Shown piece by piece: positions 29,500-40,946 of a stretch of DNA of 41,058 nucleotides. The stretch's first letter is position 1; each line of letters begins with the position of its first letter. The stretch is from Verrucomicrobia bacterium Opi.OSU.00C (lineage in GTDB: Bacteria; Verrucomicrobiota; Verrucomicrobiia; Opitutales; PNEW01): positions 1-41,058 of the forward strand of contig PNEW01000007.1 of the NCBI GenBank assembly GCA_002922725.1, in the 5' to 3' direction. Below the pieces are notes generated by a model. That model saw nothing but the letters and a program-made list of their open reading frames with translations, had not been told where the DNA came from and made no database searches. The translations under genes and the position numbers were made by a program.

Positions 29500-31653
29500 T
29501 TAAAAAGGGAGTTTACGAGCTGGTAAAAAAGTCCCATCAGATTTTGTGCCGGCTGTCGATTTAACTTTTGTATCTTCGGTCATAAGTGTCCAACCGTTAC
29601 TTTGTACAAGATCACCACCGGCAATTAGCGCTTTACCTCCATCCGATGTTAAAGGTGAGTCTTTATGAAACTCTAACCAGGCTGAATTAGAACCTCTGGC
29701 ATCTATATCACCAACTACCAGTCTATTTTCGATCTTTGTCGAAGCAGCAGAAATGCCAACGTTACTATGTGGCCCTGTAAACCTTGCATTTGCACAAAGT
29801 ATTGAACCTATTTTATCCCCATCAATACTTATATGTCTTATATCCGCCATCCCATCATAAACAGTACCAAAAGGGAATAACCCTGTGTTAGGAGAAGTAA
29901 CCTTCCCCACGGTATGAACAGATATATTCGTAGTCTCATCACTAGAGGTAACTGCTATAGCTGCCCTACCTTTAACATAAGCAATCGACTGATTATATTT
30001 CTGTGGATACTGAGGACCTTTATAAGTGTCTGGATCAAGCCGAATCGTTATGTATCCCTTTCCTGAAAACTCAACTTGTACAATGTCATCATTTTTATCC
30101 ATGAAAGACGTCCGTACTATTTGACCAGGGTAATTATCAACTACAACCCAAGGACCAGTCATTAAAATTTGATCATAAACATTCCCATTAAATGAGATAT
30201 CGGATCCCACTTGTTCTCCGTACCCAGCTAACACATTAGTTGCTTCCAAACCCTTCATCAAAGCAGGTGAATAAGCTCCAGAATTTATAAAATCATACGT
30301 TGCCTGTAAGGTTTTATACGCATTTAATCTACCATTTGTAGTAATTTTCCCATAAAGACCATTACTATAATCAGTATTTTGAAAGATAAGATCTCTAACC
30401 TGATAGTGCGTTAATAAATTATTATGTTCTTCCCAAATAAGCGCGGCAACACCTGTAACCATGGGAGTAGAAAAAGAAGTACCCGATTTAATTTGAATTT
30501 GATATTCTGGTAAAAGAGTAGATCGGGGTATATCAGCACCTACAATAGCTGTTCCAGGGGCGGCAATATCAACACTAGTTGCTCCATAATTTGAGAAAGA
30601 AGCTAAATGACCAGATCTATCTAAAGCAGCTACTGAGATTATATTATTAAGTGGATATGATGAAGGATAATCGGGAAATAAATCATTGTCATCTCCAATG
30701 TCATCTAGACCACCATTGCCCGCCGCTACAACCACCAATATACCTGCTTCATCTAATGCTTGAAATGTTAAATCCTCGAAATAACTATATGCCCCCCCGG
30801 CCATACTTAAATTAATCATCTTCGCACCAATATGTTTGGCATATGCTAAGGCAGGTAGCAAATCACTAATCCCAAGTTCTGAGATATTCCCTTCGCCCAA
30901 GTCACTTAGAATTCTTATTGGTATTATCAGCGCATCAGGACTAATCCCAGCAATACCAGTGCTATTATTGAATTCTCCTGCAATAATACTGGCAACAAGT
31001 GTTCCATGGCCATTTTCATCTTGGGGATCATTATCATGATCGTAAAAATCCCATCCATTTACATCATCTATGTATCCATTTTCATCATCATCTATATCTT
31101 TATCACCCTCATTATCACCATCCCACCCATGCAAAAAAATTGAAGGTGAAATATCCAAATGATTTAAATCCACTCCACTATCAATGACTGCAACTCTAGT
31201 TTTATCTATCGAATCTCCTTGGTAAATTTGCATAGCTTCTTCCCAATCGATATCTATACCGGGGGGACCCGTTACACCATTAACTTCCTGTCCTGTATTA
31301 TTTAGTGACCATTGCAAGTGATAGTAAGGATCATTTGGAGCATGTAAGGATTGAGGAGATCTTATATAATTAGGTTCTGTAAATTCAACTAAGAGATCAC
31401 TATTAAATTTCTCTACGGCTTCCAATACTGGATGGTTTTCAGGCAACCGGTAGTGATAAACTTTTATCATTGGTAATAGTTTAAGTAAGGTCAAACCCCA
31501 TTCCTCTTCAAAGGATATGCGCTGTTCTTCCTCAATTAGATCTATAAACTTTATGAGGATTTCTTCTGGTATGTAATCTGTACCTTGGCTTAATCCCGTA
31601 ATTAAGAATGAGGATATAAAAGATAGAATGCATTTAATAAAAAAATCTCTCAC
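29500..31653 (-). CDS. secreted S8 (subtilisin-like) serine peptidase with Asp-rich insert between catalytic Asp and His
   Basis: N-terminal hydrophobic signal; TRVAVIDSGVDLNH (Asp), NGHGTLVASIIAG (His), SGTSFSTPMVTGVAALIWE (Ser); insert DGDNEGDKDIDDDENGYIDD. Confidence 0.95.
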   Translation of the reverse strand: MRDFFIKCILSFISSFLITGLSQGTDYIPEEILIKFIDLIEEEQRISFEEEWGLTLLKLLPMIKVYHYRLPENHPVLEAVEKFNSDLLVEFTEPNYIRSPQSLHAPNDPYYHLQWSLNNTGQEVNGVTGPPGIDIDWEEAMQIYQGDSIDKTRVAVIDSGVDLNHLDISPSIFLHGWDGDNEGDKDIDDDENGYIDDVNGWDFYDHDNDPQDENGHGTLVASIIAGEFNNSTGIAGISPDALIIPIRILSDLGEGNISELGISDLLPALAYAKHIGAKMINLSMAGGAYSYFEDLTFQALDEAGILVVVAAGNGGLDDIGDDNDLFPDYPSSYPLNNIISVAALDRSGHLASFSNYGATSVDIAAPGTAIVGADIPRSTLLPEYQIQIKSGTSFSTPMVTGVAALIWEEHNNLLTHYQVRDLIFQNTDYSNGLYGKITTNGRLNAYKTLQATYDFINSGAYSPALMKGLEATNVLAGYGEQVGSDISFNGNVYDQILMTGPWVVVDNYPGQIVRTSFMDKNDDIVQVEFSGKGYITIRLDPDTYKGPQYPQKYNQSIAYVKGRAAIAVTSSDETTNISVHTVGKVTSPNTGLFPFGTVYDGMADIRHISIDGDKIGSILCANARFTGPHSNVGISAASTKIENRLVVGDIDARGSNSAWLEFHKDSPLTSDGGKALIAGGDLVQSNGWTLMTEDTKVKSTAGTKSDGTFLPARKLPF

Positions 31654-31671
31654 TAAACTGATGAAATGAAC

Positions 31672-31698
31672 TTTTCCTTGTCTTGGAAAGCAAAACAG
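31672..31698. promoter_or_regulatory. inverted repeat TTTTCC-N7-GGAAA plus shared 18-mer upstream of the S8 protease
   Basis: ttttccttgtcttggaaagcaaaacag; tcttggaaagcaaaacag matches 34410-34427 at 17 of 18 positions. Confidence 0.4.
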
Positions 31699-31922
31699 AT
31701 ATATTAGGAAGATATCGACGTCGCTAAAAATATAGAGTCCTATAGAAGTGCATAGATATAGACCATATAAAGTCTATTTTTCATCTAATACTAATATATA
31801 TTCAATTTACTCTAATACTCTATAAATTTTAATTATACATCTTTAAAACTATTGATTTGAAAATTAAAATATATTTTGTCATTTTTATCGAGTAATAGAT
31901 TAAATAAATGAAAATTCTATAA

Positions 31923-34136
<2,214 letters not shown>

Positions 34137-34142
34137 AAGTTT

Positions 34143-34382
34143 TTAACCTTTAAAGTTTTCCCAGTCTTGAACATCCTTCCTGTATCTAAATCCACTTATC
34201 ACCCAGATGAAACCCCAGATAAAAATTGTGGGTATAATGAAACTAATACTAAGATTCATAATACAAGTGTTCATTGATAGAAAACTCCAATTAGGACAAA
34301 TGTTTTGAGTCAGGAAGGTAAGAATAACAGCCCAAAGAGCTGTTAGCACTATTCCCAATCTGATTTCCCCAGAAACATTCAT
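34143..34382 (-). CDS. small membrane protein, paralog of 29143..29358
   Basis: MNVSGEIRLGIVLTALWAVILTF...IPTIFIWGFIWVISGFRYRK. Confidence 0.72.
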   Translation of the reverse strand: MNVSGEIRLGIVLTALWAVILTFLTQNICPNWSFLSMNTCIMNLSISFIIPTIFIWGFIWVISGFRYRKDVQDWENFKG

Positions 34383-34399
34383 AATTTTAATATAATAGA

Positions 34400-34427
34400 T
34401 TTCTCCATATCTTGGAAAGAAAAACAG
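34400..34427. promoter_or_regulatory. imperfect inverted repeat plus shared 18-mer upstream of 34143..34382
   Basis: tttctccatatcttggaaagaaaaacag; 18-mer begins 28 nt from the start codon, same spacing as at the S8 gene. Confidence 0.4.
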
Positions 34428-34520
34428 GAAGAAAATTAGAAGGCTAACATTTTGGTGAAAGTAAAAAGGAAATAGTTAAAAAGATTGTCCCCTACCAAGA
34501 AACAATTATTTATAGAAAAA

Positions 34521-35138
34521 TTATTTGGCATATTTCACGCTGCAGCCATAAGGCTGTGTATCACTCACATTTATAGCCTTGCCATTCATAGAGGCATTAA
34601 GGGCCACCCACACATAATTCTTTGCTTTTGGGATATCACCAATTTTTGTTGATCTAATGCTATCGATTGCGCCTTGGTAAAGAAGAGTTCCTAAAGGATC
34701 AATGATATACATGTGAGGAGTTGTTTTCGCATTATATAATCTACCTACAGTTCCTTTCGGATCCAGAAGAACTGCAGAAGGACTAGCCTTTTCTCTATTA
34801 ACAATTTCATTGGCTTTTTCGGGAGTACAATATCCTTGCTTTGCAGGTGCAGATGAAATAACCGTCAACCAAATTACACCTTTATTAGTAAATTCATTCT
34901 GCATTTTTTGCATATTCCCGCTTTTGTAATGTTTGACGACAAAAGGACAATCATGGTTGGTCCATTCAAGCACCACATAATTGTCTTTATAAGCAGATAG
35001 TGAGTGCAACTGACCGTTGGAATCGCGCAAAGTAAAGTTCGGTGCCAAGGTCCCAATCTTTAATCTAGCTAATACATTTTGACTAAAACTTACTGTAACA
35101 AGAGAAACCACAGAAACTAATAATATAGATTTTATCAT
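34521..35138 (-). CDS. secreted/periplasmic redoxin (AhpC/TSA-thioredoxin-like) with a single Cys at the active-site position
   Basis: Signal-like MIKSILLVSVVSLVTVSFSQNVLA; IGTLAPNFTLRDSNGQLHSLSAYKDNYVVLEWTNHDCPFVVKHY; TTPHMYIIDPLGTLLYQGAID. Confidence 0.85.
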   Translation of the reverse strand: MIKSILLVSVVSLVTVSFSQNVLARLKIGTLAPNFTLRDSNGQLHSLSAYKDNYVVLEWTNHDCPFVVKHYKSGNMQKMQNEFTNKGVIWLTVISSAPAKQGYCTPEKANEIVNREKASPSAVLLDPKGTVGRLYNAKTTPHMYIIDPLGTLLYQGAIDSIRSTKIGDIPKAKNYVWVALNASMNGKAINVSDTQPYGCSVKYAK

Positions 35139-35220
35139 TTTAATATTTAATTAAGTCATATTCTTTTATATTCTAATCTTATACTATATAAAAATATTTT
35201 TTCTAAAAAGGAATTAATTA

Positions 35221-35871
35221 ATGACAAAAATCTCAAGCCACATATTGGAAAAACTACGCACTATTGATACACCAACAGTTTGTAATCTTGTTGAACATTT
35301 TAATTTACGACCTTATAATACAGGTTACATGGACGCTTCAATTAAAGCCTGCTTTCCTGAAATGCCTCCCATGGTTGGGTTTGCACTAACATTGACTTTT
35401 CGCTCTTCATCCTCCCCTCCCGAAAATACCGCTCTCACTCTCGCTGACTTAGCAGTTGAAATCGAAAATATGATAAATAAAATAGGGCCACCTATCATCG
35501 TCGTCCAAGATCTTGATGATCCTGTGGTCGCTGCAACATTTGGGGAAATTATGTGTACTAAATGTAAGACTTTTGGAGCAGTCGGCTTAATCACTAGCGG
35601 GGCGGGGCGAGACATCAACCAAGTCCGGTCGCTTGACTTTCCTGTCTTTACAAGTGGCACTATTTGCGCGCATGCCTATTGCCACCTTATTGAAGTCAAT
35701 GTCCCCGTGAATGTAGGTGGTATAAGCATTTGCCCAAACAACCTTCTTCATGGCGATCTTAACGGGGTAACGACAATACCTCACGAAATTGCGGAAGAAC
35801 TAGCAGAAATGAGTGATGAATATCTTGAGAAGGAGAAACATACATTAGCTGCTATTCGCCGTGAAAAATAA
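35221..35871 (+). CDS. RraA-family protein (aldolase/demethylmenaquinone methyltransferase-like annotation)
   Basis: LRTIDTPTVCNLVEHF, VVQDLDDPVVAATFGEIMCTKCKTFGAVGLITSGAGRDINQVRSLDFPVFTSGTICAHAY, GDLNGVTTIP. Confidence 0.88.
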   Translation: MTKISSHILEKLRTIDTPTVCNLVEHFNLRPYNTGYMDASIKACFPEMPPMVGFALTLTFRSSSSPPENTALTLADLAVEIENMINKIGPPIIVVQDLDDPVVAATFGEIMCTKCKTFGAVGLITSGAGRDINQVRSLDFPVFTSGTICAHAYCHLIEVNVPVNVGGISICPNNLLHGDLNGVTTIPHEIAEELAEMSDEYLEKEKHTLAAIRREK

Positions 35872-35879
35872 ATACTCAG

Positions 35880-35895
35880 CCTTCTTTGTAGAAGG
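35880..35895. terminator. hairpin downstream of the RraA-like gene
   Basis: CCTTCT-TTGT-AGAAGG perfect 6-bp stem just after the stop; no U-tract, so terminator role uncertain. Confidence 0.3.
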
Positions 35896-35924
35896 TAAAA
35901 CCTAAAGGTATTTTAATTATATAG

Positions 35925-36122
35925 GATAAAAAAACCTCAATTGGTTGCGGGTTTTATGAGTGGGAGTATAAACCTGGTCACTCCTGGATTGATTTCGTTC
36001 AAAGCGATAATGAAATGTCGGTCACATCTTACTATCGCCCGACTGCCATCTATGTCGATAGACAAATTGATATTGTTATGCCAACGCCGTTAGCTCTCAC
36101 GATCAAATCCAAGCGGCTTTAA
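35925..36122 (+). pseudogene. possible C-terminal gene remnant, no start codon (DKKTSIGCGFYEWEYKPGHSWIDFVQSDNEMSVTSYYRPTAIYVDRQIDIVMPTPLALTIKSKRL*)
   Basis: 66-codon open stretch with protein-like composition in the RraA-PhyH gap, in-frame TAG just upstream; stop overlaps the convergent PhyH stop. Confidence 0.35.
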
Positions 36123-36912
36123 CTTTTAGAATTCACCGCCTTCTTATCCATTATTGCCTGGTAGCGATCCGTTTTAAATAAGGCTTTGTTGAGTGTTTCG
36201 TTTTTACAGGTAACTTCACCTGTTACCCAATGGGTAACGTAGGCGCGACGCCAGCGATCTGAATAATTGCGGTGAGAACTGTGCAACGCGTCAATTTGAT
36301 GAAATACGACACCACCTTTATGGACAGGAGCCAGTTCTTCATTCTTTATTTTAATATCCCTTTCCCTCGGGAGGAAGCTGTGTGTGGCTCTGCGGCCGAT
36401 TTTTGGTAGTGAGATATAATTCCTTCTTTGTGCGACCCATTGATATAACGCAGGCATCCGTTTTCTTCGTTTACATCATCGAGTGCGATCCACGCAGTAA
36501 TAACATCATCTGCAGGAAAGCACTGGTAATGAAAGTTATCCTGGTGATAAGGTACGGGTCCTCCGTGACGAGGTGGTTTCGTGAATACCTGATCCCTTAA
36601 CAACAATGGAGTGTCACCTAATAACTCTTCAATTATATTATTAAAACGATCGTCTAAAACAAATTCTTGAAATGAAGGATGCTTAAAAAATGGGATATTA
36701 ATTTTACGGGGAATAATCTCCCCACTTTCTAGCCGTTCACCAGTCATGGTAGATACATCGGGGCTTTTTATTTCTTCATTAATTATGGTTGTCACTATCT
36801 TCGCTATACTATCCACAACAGCATGATCAAATATCCCTTCGATCACGACCCATCCTTTTTCCAAATAGTGATCCATCTGTTCCTGTGTAACCATTTCTGA
36901 GTTTTCTTTCAT
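36119..36912 (-). pseudogene. PhyH family dioxygenase with one frameshift near 36357-36375
   Basis: ORF 36346..36912 (PYHQDNFHYQCFPADDVITAWIALDDVNEENGCLRYINGSHKEG) and ORF 36119..36457 (NEELAPVHKGGVVFHQIDALHSSHRNYSDRWRRAYVTHWV) together align end to end with the intact paralog 26119..26883. Confidence 0.88.
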
Positions 36913-37343
36913 TTATAAAGATTTTTTAAAAAAAAACGAGCCTTCATTAATAAAATTATGGCCTCTTTTATTATCGTGGATTACTCCATAGTATTGTTCA
37001 ATGAAATTCTCGCATTATCACCTTCTCTAGCCATTTCACATAATTCCCTTACCATTTACGATATCCACATAATTACCTCACTCAATAATAACATTACACC
37101 TAAAAGTTTTAGGCAGCACTTAATTAAAATAATGTACGGATTTTGTAAAGAACTGAATGTCACTGGTATAAACCTAGCTGCTAAATTATTTCATATAACA
37201 ATATAACAGAGCCTACCTAGTTTTATTTATTTTTTAACTCTTTAGGCTTAAGCTGCAATTAAATTATAAAAAATGGTAGCTCCCCTATTTATAGAGAACA
37301 AGCTTGATATAAGGACCGACAACTGGTTGCTATATCATCAAAC

Positions 37344-38366
37344 CTATCGTGCCTTATAATAATAAAAACAGCTTACGTAGTCGGCATTTAGTTCCAGTTT
37401 TTTGCTATTCTTAATCTTATCATTATCACTCATCTTGGCGAACCCTTCGTGAGTATAATTTAGGATTCCAACACATCCACCGGTAAATGATATTTTATCC
37501 GCTTCCCGACAACGAAGCATGCCGATTCGAGAACCACCTGAAGGTAAATCGTCCAGTCTGATAATCGCACTGAACCGATCCGACTGCGTTTCATGGAACC
37601 CATAGGAGTAGCCGTAAAAATCCTCGCTTCCTAGATACTCGACCGACGGTGCACTTTCCCCGTTTAGGTAAAATTCGTTATTACCTTCACAGAGTATTTC
37701 TCCCCGTTTGCAATTCGGATTGTCGCTGGAAATCTGAAACCAGTGAGCCACTATCGACCCTGTTCCGAAAATATTGCAGAGCTCGAGCTTCTTACGGGGA
37801 ATGTGCAGTTGACCTCGTCGATATTCGGCAAAAAGGTAGCCCGAAGATTTAGGAATCGTCTCTATCTTATCCCACTGAATATCCAAATATCCACGGAGAT
37901 CGATAACCGATGGATTTTCCAACTCGATCTTTACATGACGAGAAAAAGGCATCGGTAAACGGAAATTGTGGGATTCCTTTACTCGTGAAAAATAGACCGT
38001 ATCATAGTAATCACACGATGCTTCGATATCGCCGAGGAAGTCCATTAACGGCATGTTAATAGCCGGTTTATCTTCGAAGTCATACCATACTTTCATCATG
38101 ATTGCCGATCCAGCCAACTGATCCGTGGAACCGTTTCGGTCATTATAGTCGGAAACGTGGATGCACGTAATAACTCCCGGACCATCCACATCAAGTACCG
38201 TCACCGATGTGCCTCCGTAAAGTTCGGGCATATCAGGATATTTATCCTTGGACCAGGTGGCAGGAACGACCCTGCTGTCGGCACCACCTATTTTCGTTAA
38301 GCTTTCCCAGGATCTTATATCGTTCATGGTTGTTCTCCTACGACATAAAATTGTCAACTTTGGCAC
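37344..38366 (-). CDS. DUF2961 family protein (GH172-like)
   Basis: GGTSVTVLDVDGPGVITCIHVSD...MMKVWYDFEDKPAINMPLMDFLG...NFRLPMPFSRHVKIELEN pattern of DUF2961. Confidence 0.82.
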   Translation of the reverse strand: MPKLTILCRRRTTMNDIRSWESLTKIGGADSRVVPATWSKDKYPDMPELYGGTSVTVLDVDGPGVITCIHVSDYNDRNGSTDQLAGSAIMMKVWYDFEDKPAINMPLMDFLGDIEASCDYYDTVYFSRVKESHNFRLPMPFSRHVKIELENPSVIDLRGYLDIQWDKIETIPKSSGYLFAEYRRGQLHIPRKKLELCNIFGTGSIVAHWFQISSDNPNCKRGEILCEGNNEFYLNGESAPSVEYLGSEDFYGYSYGFHETQSDRFSAIIRLDDLPSGGSRIGMLRCREADKISFTGGCVGILNYTHEGFAKMSDNDKIKNSKKLELNADYVSCFYYYKAR

Positions 38367-39696
38367 GTAACCGTTTCACATCATCAACGTGAGCTTTATT
38401 ATCTATCAGATTGTGGTTTTCACTCGGATCCGCGTCTAAGTTAAACAGCTGTTCAGGCCAATCCCTACCCTCGAAGCGAAAGTATTTCATATTGTCCTGC
38501 TTCACCATAACAGACGGGCCATTTAATGGATGGTATAATTCACTGTAAACTTCATTTGACCATCCGTCTGGCCTACCTTCCATAAGTGGTACAAGGGAGC
38601 GTCCATCCAACCCGCTCGGTATTGGCACTTCAGATATCTCGCAGAGAGTCGGAAATAAATCGACCAGCGAAACATTTTCCTTAATAATTGAGCTGCCTCG
38701 ATTAAACTTCTGTGGCCATGAGATGAAGAATGGCACACGTACCGAAGAGTCAAAGTACTGCTGTTTTTCCCATAGCCCTTTTTCGCCAAGCATTTCACCG
38801 TGATCGGATAGAAAAACTACTACGAAATCGTCGAGTACATTCAGCGCTTCAAGCTTGGAGATAACACGCCCGAACTGTGTATCCGCCCACTCGATCATTC
38901 CGTAATAGGCGGCAGTCGCTCGATGCGCTTCGCGATAAGTGACATCTTTCCCGACCTTTATTTTAAAAAAATTGTCGCAGTCGAAATTTTCAGGAAGGTC
39001 TTCGACGCGTGGCTTCACACGTTGCATGTAATAGTTAAATAGCTCTTCGGGACATTGGTATGGATAATGCGGGCAACCTAGGCTGACTGCCAGTAGTAGC
39101 GGGCCTTCGCCGGGTCTGTCGTAAGTCGCATCGACAAAGAATTCGTCAAGGTACATCAAGGCCCCATCCACGGTGTACTTATCCTGTTTCATGAAACTGC
39201 TCATTCCAACCCGGGCGTTGGTTATTTCTTTGGCTTGAGACCATTTCCCGGTACCTTCTTCGTGAAAGGTTATTGCTTTGTGCAGGGGATCATCCGCCGG
39301 TTCATAGCCGTTACGCCCTCGGATATCTCGGCCAATTCTCTCATACCAACCGTGCATCTGATCGGATCCGTCGGCAAAGTGCATTTTTCCCGCAGCGACG
39401 GGATGGTATCCATAACGTGAGAGGTGGCCGGGAATAGTCACAACCTCACTTGGCAATGGGATTCCATAACCTCTTGTTCCGCACTTTTCTAGATAGTTGC
39501 CAGTCAGGAAGCACTGCCTAGCTGGCACGCATATCGGTGATGGCGTATAAGCGTTTCGGAAATAGGCACCCTGGGCGATGAACCTGTCGAGTGTCGGAGT
39601 TCGAATATTCGGATTCCCTTCTATCGGTAAGATATCGGGACGATGTTCATCATCAATAAAAATCAGAATATGAGGTTTTTTATTAAGACTTTTCAT
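38338..39696 (-). CDS. type I sulfatase (choline-sulfatase/arylsulfatase-like)
   Basis: HILIFIDDEHRPDILPIEGNPNIRTPTLDRFIAQGAYFRNAYTPSPICVPARQCFLTGNY (CxPxR formylglycine motif), FLSDHGEMLGEKGLWEKQQYFDSSVRVPFFISWP. Confidence 0.96.
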   Translation of the reverse strand: MKSLNKKPHILIFIDDEHRPDILPIEGNPNIRTPTLDRFIAQGAYFRNAYTPSPICVPARQCFLTGNYLEKCGTRGYGIPLPSEVVTIPGHLSRYGYHPVAAGKMHFADGSDQMHGWYERIGRDIRGRNGYEPADDPLHKAITFHEEGTGKWSQAKEITNARVGMSSFMKQDKYTVDGALMYLDEFFVDATYDRPGEGPLLLAVSLGCPHYPYQCPEELFNYYMQRVKPRVEDLPENFDCDNFFKIKVGKDVTYREAHRATAAYYGMIEWADTQFGRVISKLEALNVLDDFVVVFLSDHGEMLGEKGLWEKQQYFDSSVRVPFFISWPQKFNRGSSIIKENVSLVDLFPTLCEISEVPIPSGLDGRSLVPLMEGRPDGWSNEVYSELYHPLNGPSVMVKQDNMKYFRFEGRDWPEQLFNLDADPSENHNLIDNKAHVDDVKRLRAKVDNFMS

Positions 39697-40034
39697 ATTA
39701 CATCTTTTCCAGTCACGTAATAAGAAAAGGGTATGTCGAACTTTTTTCTTTAAAAAGGTTTTGATATTTAAAGTTCACAGGTTAATTTAAATTTTGATTT
39801 CTTCCTTTTACCATTGTGAGACTACTTTCCCCAATTCTTACTTGAGGGTCTAACAGGTGTGGCTACCTTGAACCAAGCGGATATTATCCACCCCAATGTT
39901 GAGGATAACCAAATCCTTGCATAAACTATAAGGAAATACTTGAAACCTCTGTTCACCGAAAATAATGTTCCAATCAGCAATATTGAATGAATTATTCGAT
40001 GGGCCCATTTATATCAATGATCTCATGATTTAAC

Positions 40035-40748
40035 GTGATAGAGAGAAAGAGTTATATGTTAACGGATGAAGAAGTTAAGCGTTATCATCATAACGGCTAT
40101 CTAGTCGTGAAGAACCTGTATGACAAGCGGGAGATGCAAATCTGGAAGGAGAAGATAATCACACTATTGAAAGCCGAAGGACGCTACAATAATCCTTCTG
40201 GCGTACATGTATTTTTTCTACATGATGTGCATCCTTATTTTATCGATAAAATGCGCGACCCTAAAGTTGTTACTATCTTGAAACGACTCGTTGGCCAAAA
40301 CCTGGAATTTTTAAGCGTTAAAGCGGTTTACAAAAACGCAGAGACACGATTTAGCTCTCCTTGGCATCAGGATTGGTATTATTGGAAAGGGTCAAATAAA
40401 ACATCAGTCTGGATTGCGTTGGATGATGCGACAATCGATAATGGGTGTGTAAGAATGGTCCCTGGAAGTCACAATAAAATATTCAAATGGAATAAGGTAG
40501 ATGATCCAAACATGTTTAACCGACGCACGGATGATAAAGAAATCGAGGGATTACCCGTTGATGCTTTGGCGTTAGAAAGTGGAGGTGCAGTGTTCTTTCA
40601 CGATAGGACTTTACATGGCGCTTATGACAATGTTACGGGTGCAGACCGATTTTCATTTATAGCAACTTACCGTGATGCTTCGACCAAAGACGAATCAACT
40701 GTTTGGGACAACGCCATGGTGGTGAGTGGTGTAAGTGTTAATACTTAA
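40035..40748 (+). CDS. phytanoyl-CoA dioxygenase (PhyH) family protein; likely start at 40056
   Basis: MLTDEEVKRYHHNGYLVVKNLYDKREM; SSPWHQDWYYWKGSNKTSVWIALDDATIDNGCVRMVPGSHNK; AVFFHDRTLHGAYDNVTGADRFSFIATY. Confidence 0.93.
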   Translation: MIERKSYMLTDEEVKRYHHNGYLVVKNLYDKREMQIWKEKIITLLKAEGRYNNPSGVHVFFLHDVHPYFIDKMRDPKVVTILKRLVGQNLEFLSVKAVYKNAETRFSSPWHQDWYYWKGSNKTSVWIALDDATIDNGCVRMVPGSHNKIFKWNKVDDPNMFNRRTDDKEIEGLPVDALALESGGAVFFHDRTLHGAYDNVTGADRFSFIATYRDASTKDESTVWDNAMVVSGVSVNT

Positions 40749-40946
40749 GTCAGAGGAAAAGGAAAGACCTCTTGAAGCGTCATTCAATAGTGAGTTCTTC
40801 AGTAGTAATAGCGGGATAAGGACCACCTTCTAATCAAAACGATTTCTAGAGGCATTTACGCTTCAATATAAGATAGACTTCATTCATCTGATCTAACAAG
40901 ATAAACGTATGGCTGAAGAAGGCTAAATCGGCTAATCCTGGTAAAA

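Noticed and set aside
30999-31187. His-rich ORF (FHGHFHLGDHYHD...HLHHLCIHFHHHLYLYHPHYHH), tempting as a metal-binding peptide
   Set aside because: It is the complement of the Asp/Asn-rich codons of the S8 protease insert; antisense artefact.
36958-37206. 82-aa ORF between PhyH and DUF2961
   Set aside because: No motif, AT-rich intergenic region; not enough support as a gene.
39800-39930. Short open stretch (DYFPQFLLEGLTGVATLNQADIIHPNVEDNQILA*) upstream of the last PhyH gene, possible gene remnant
   Set aside because: Only about 34 codons and no recognisable family; too weak to call.
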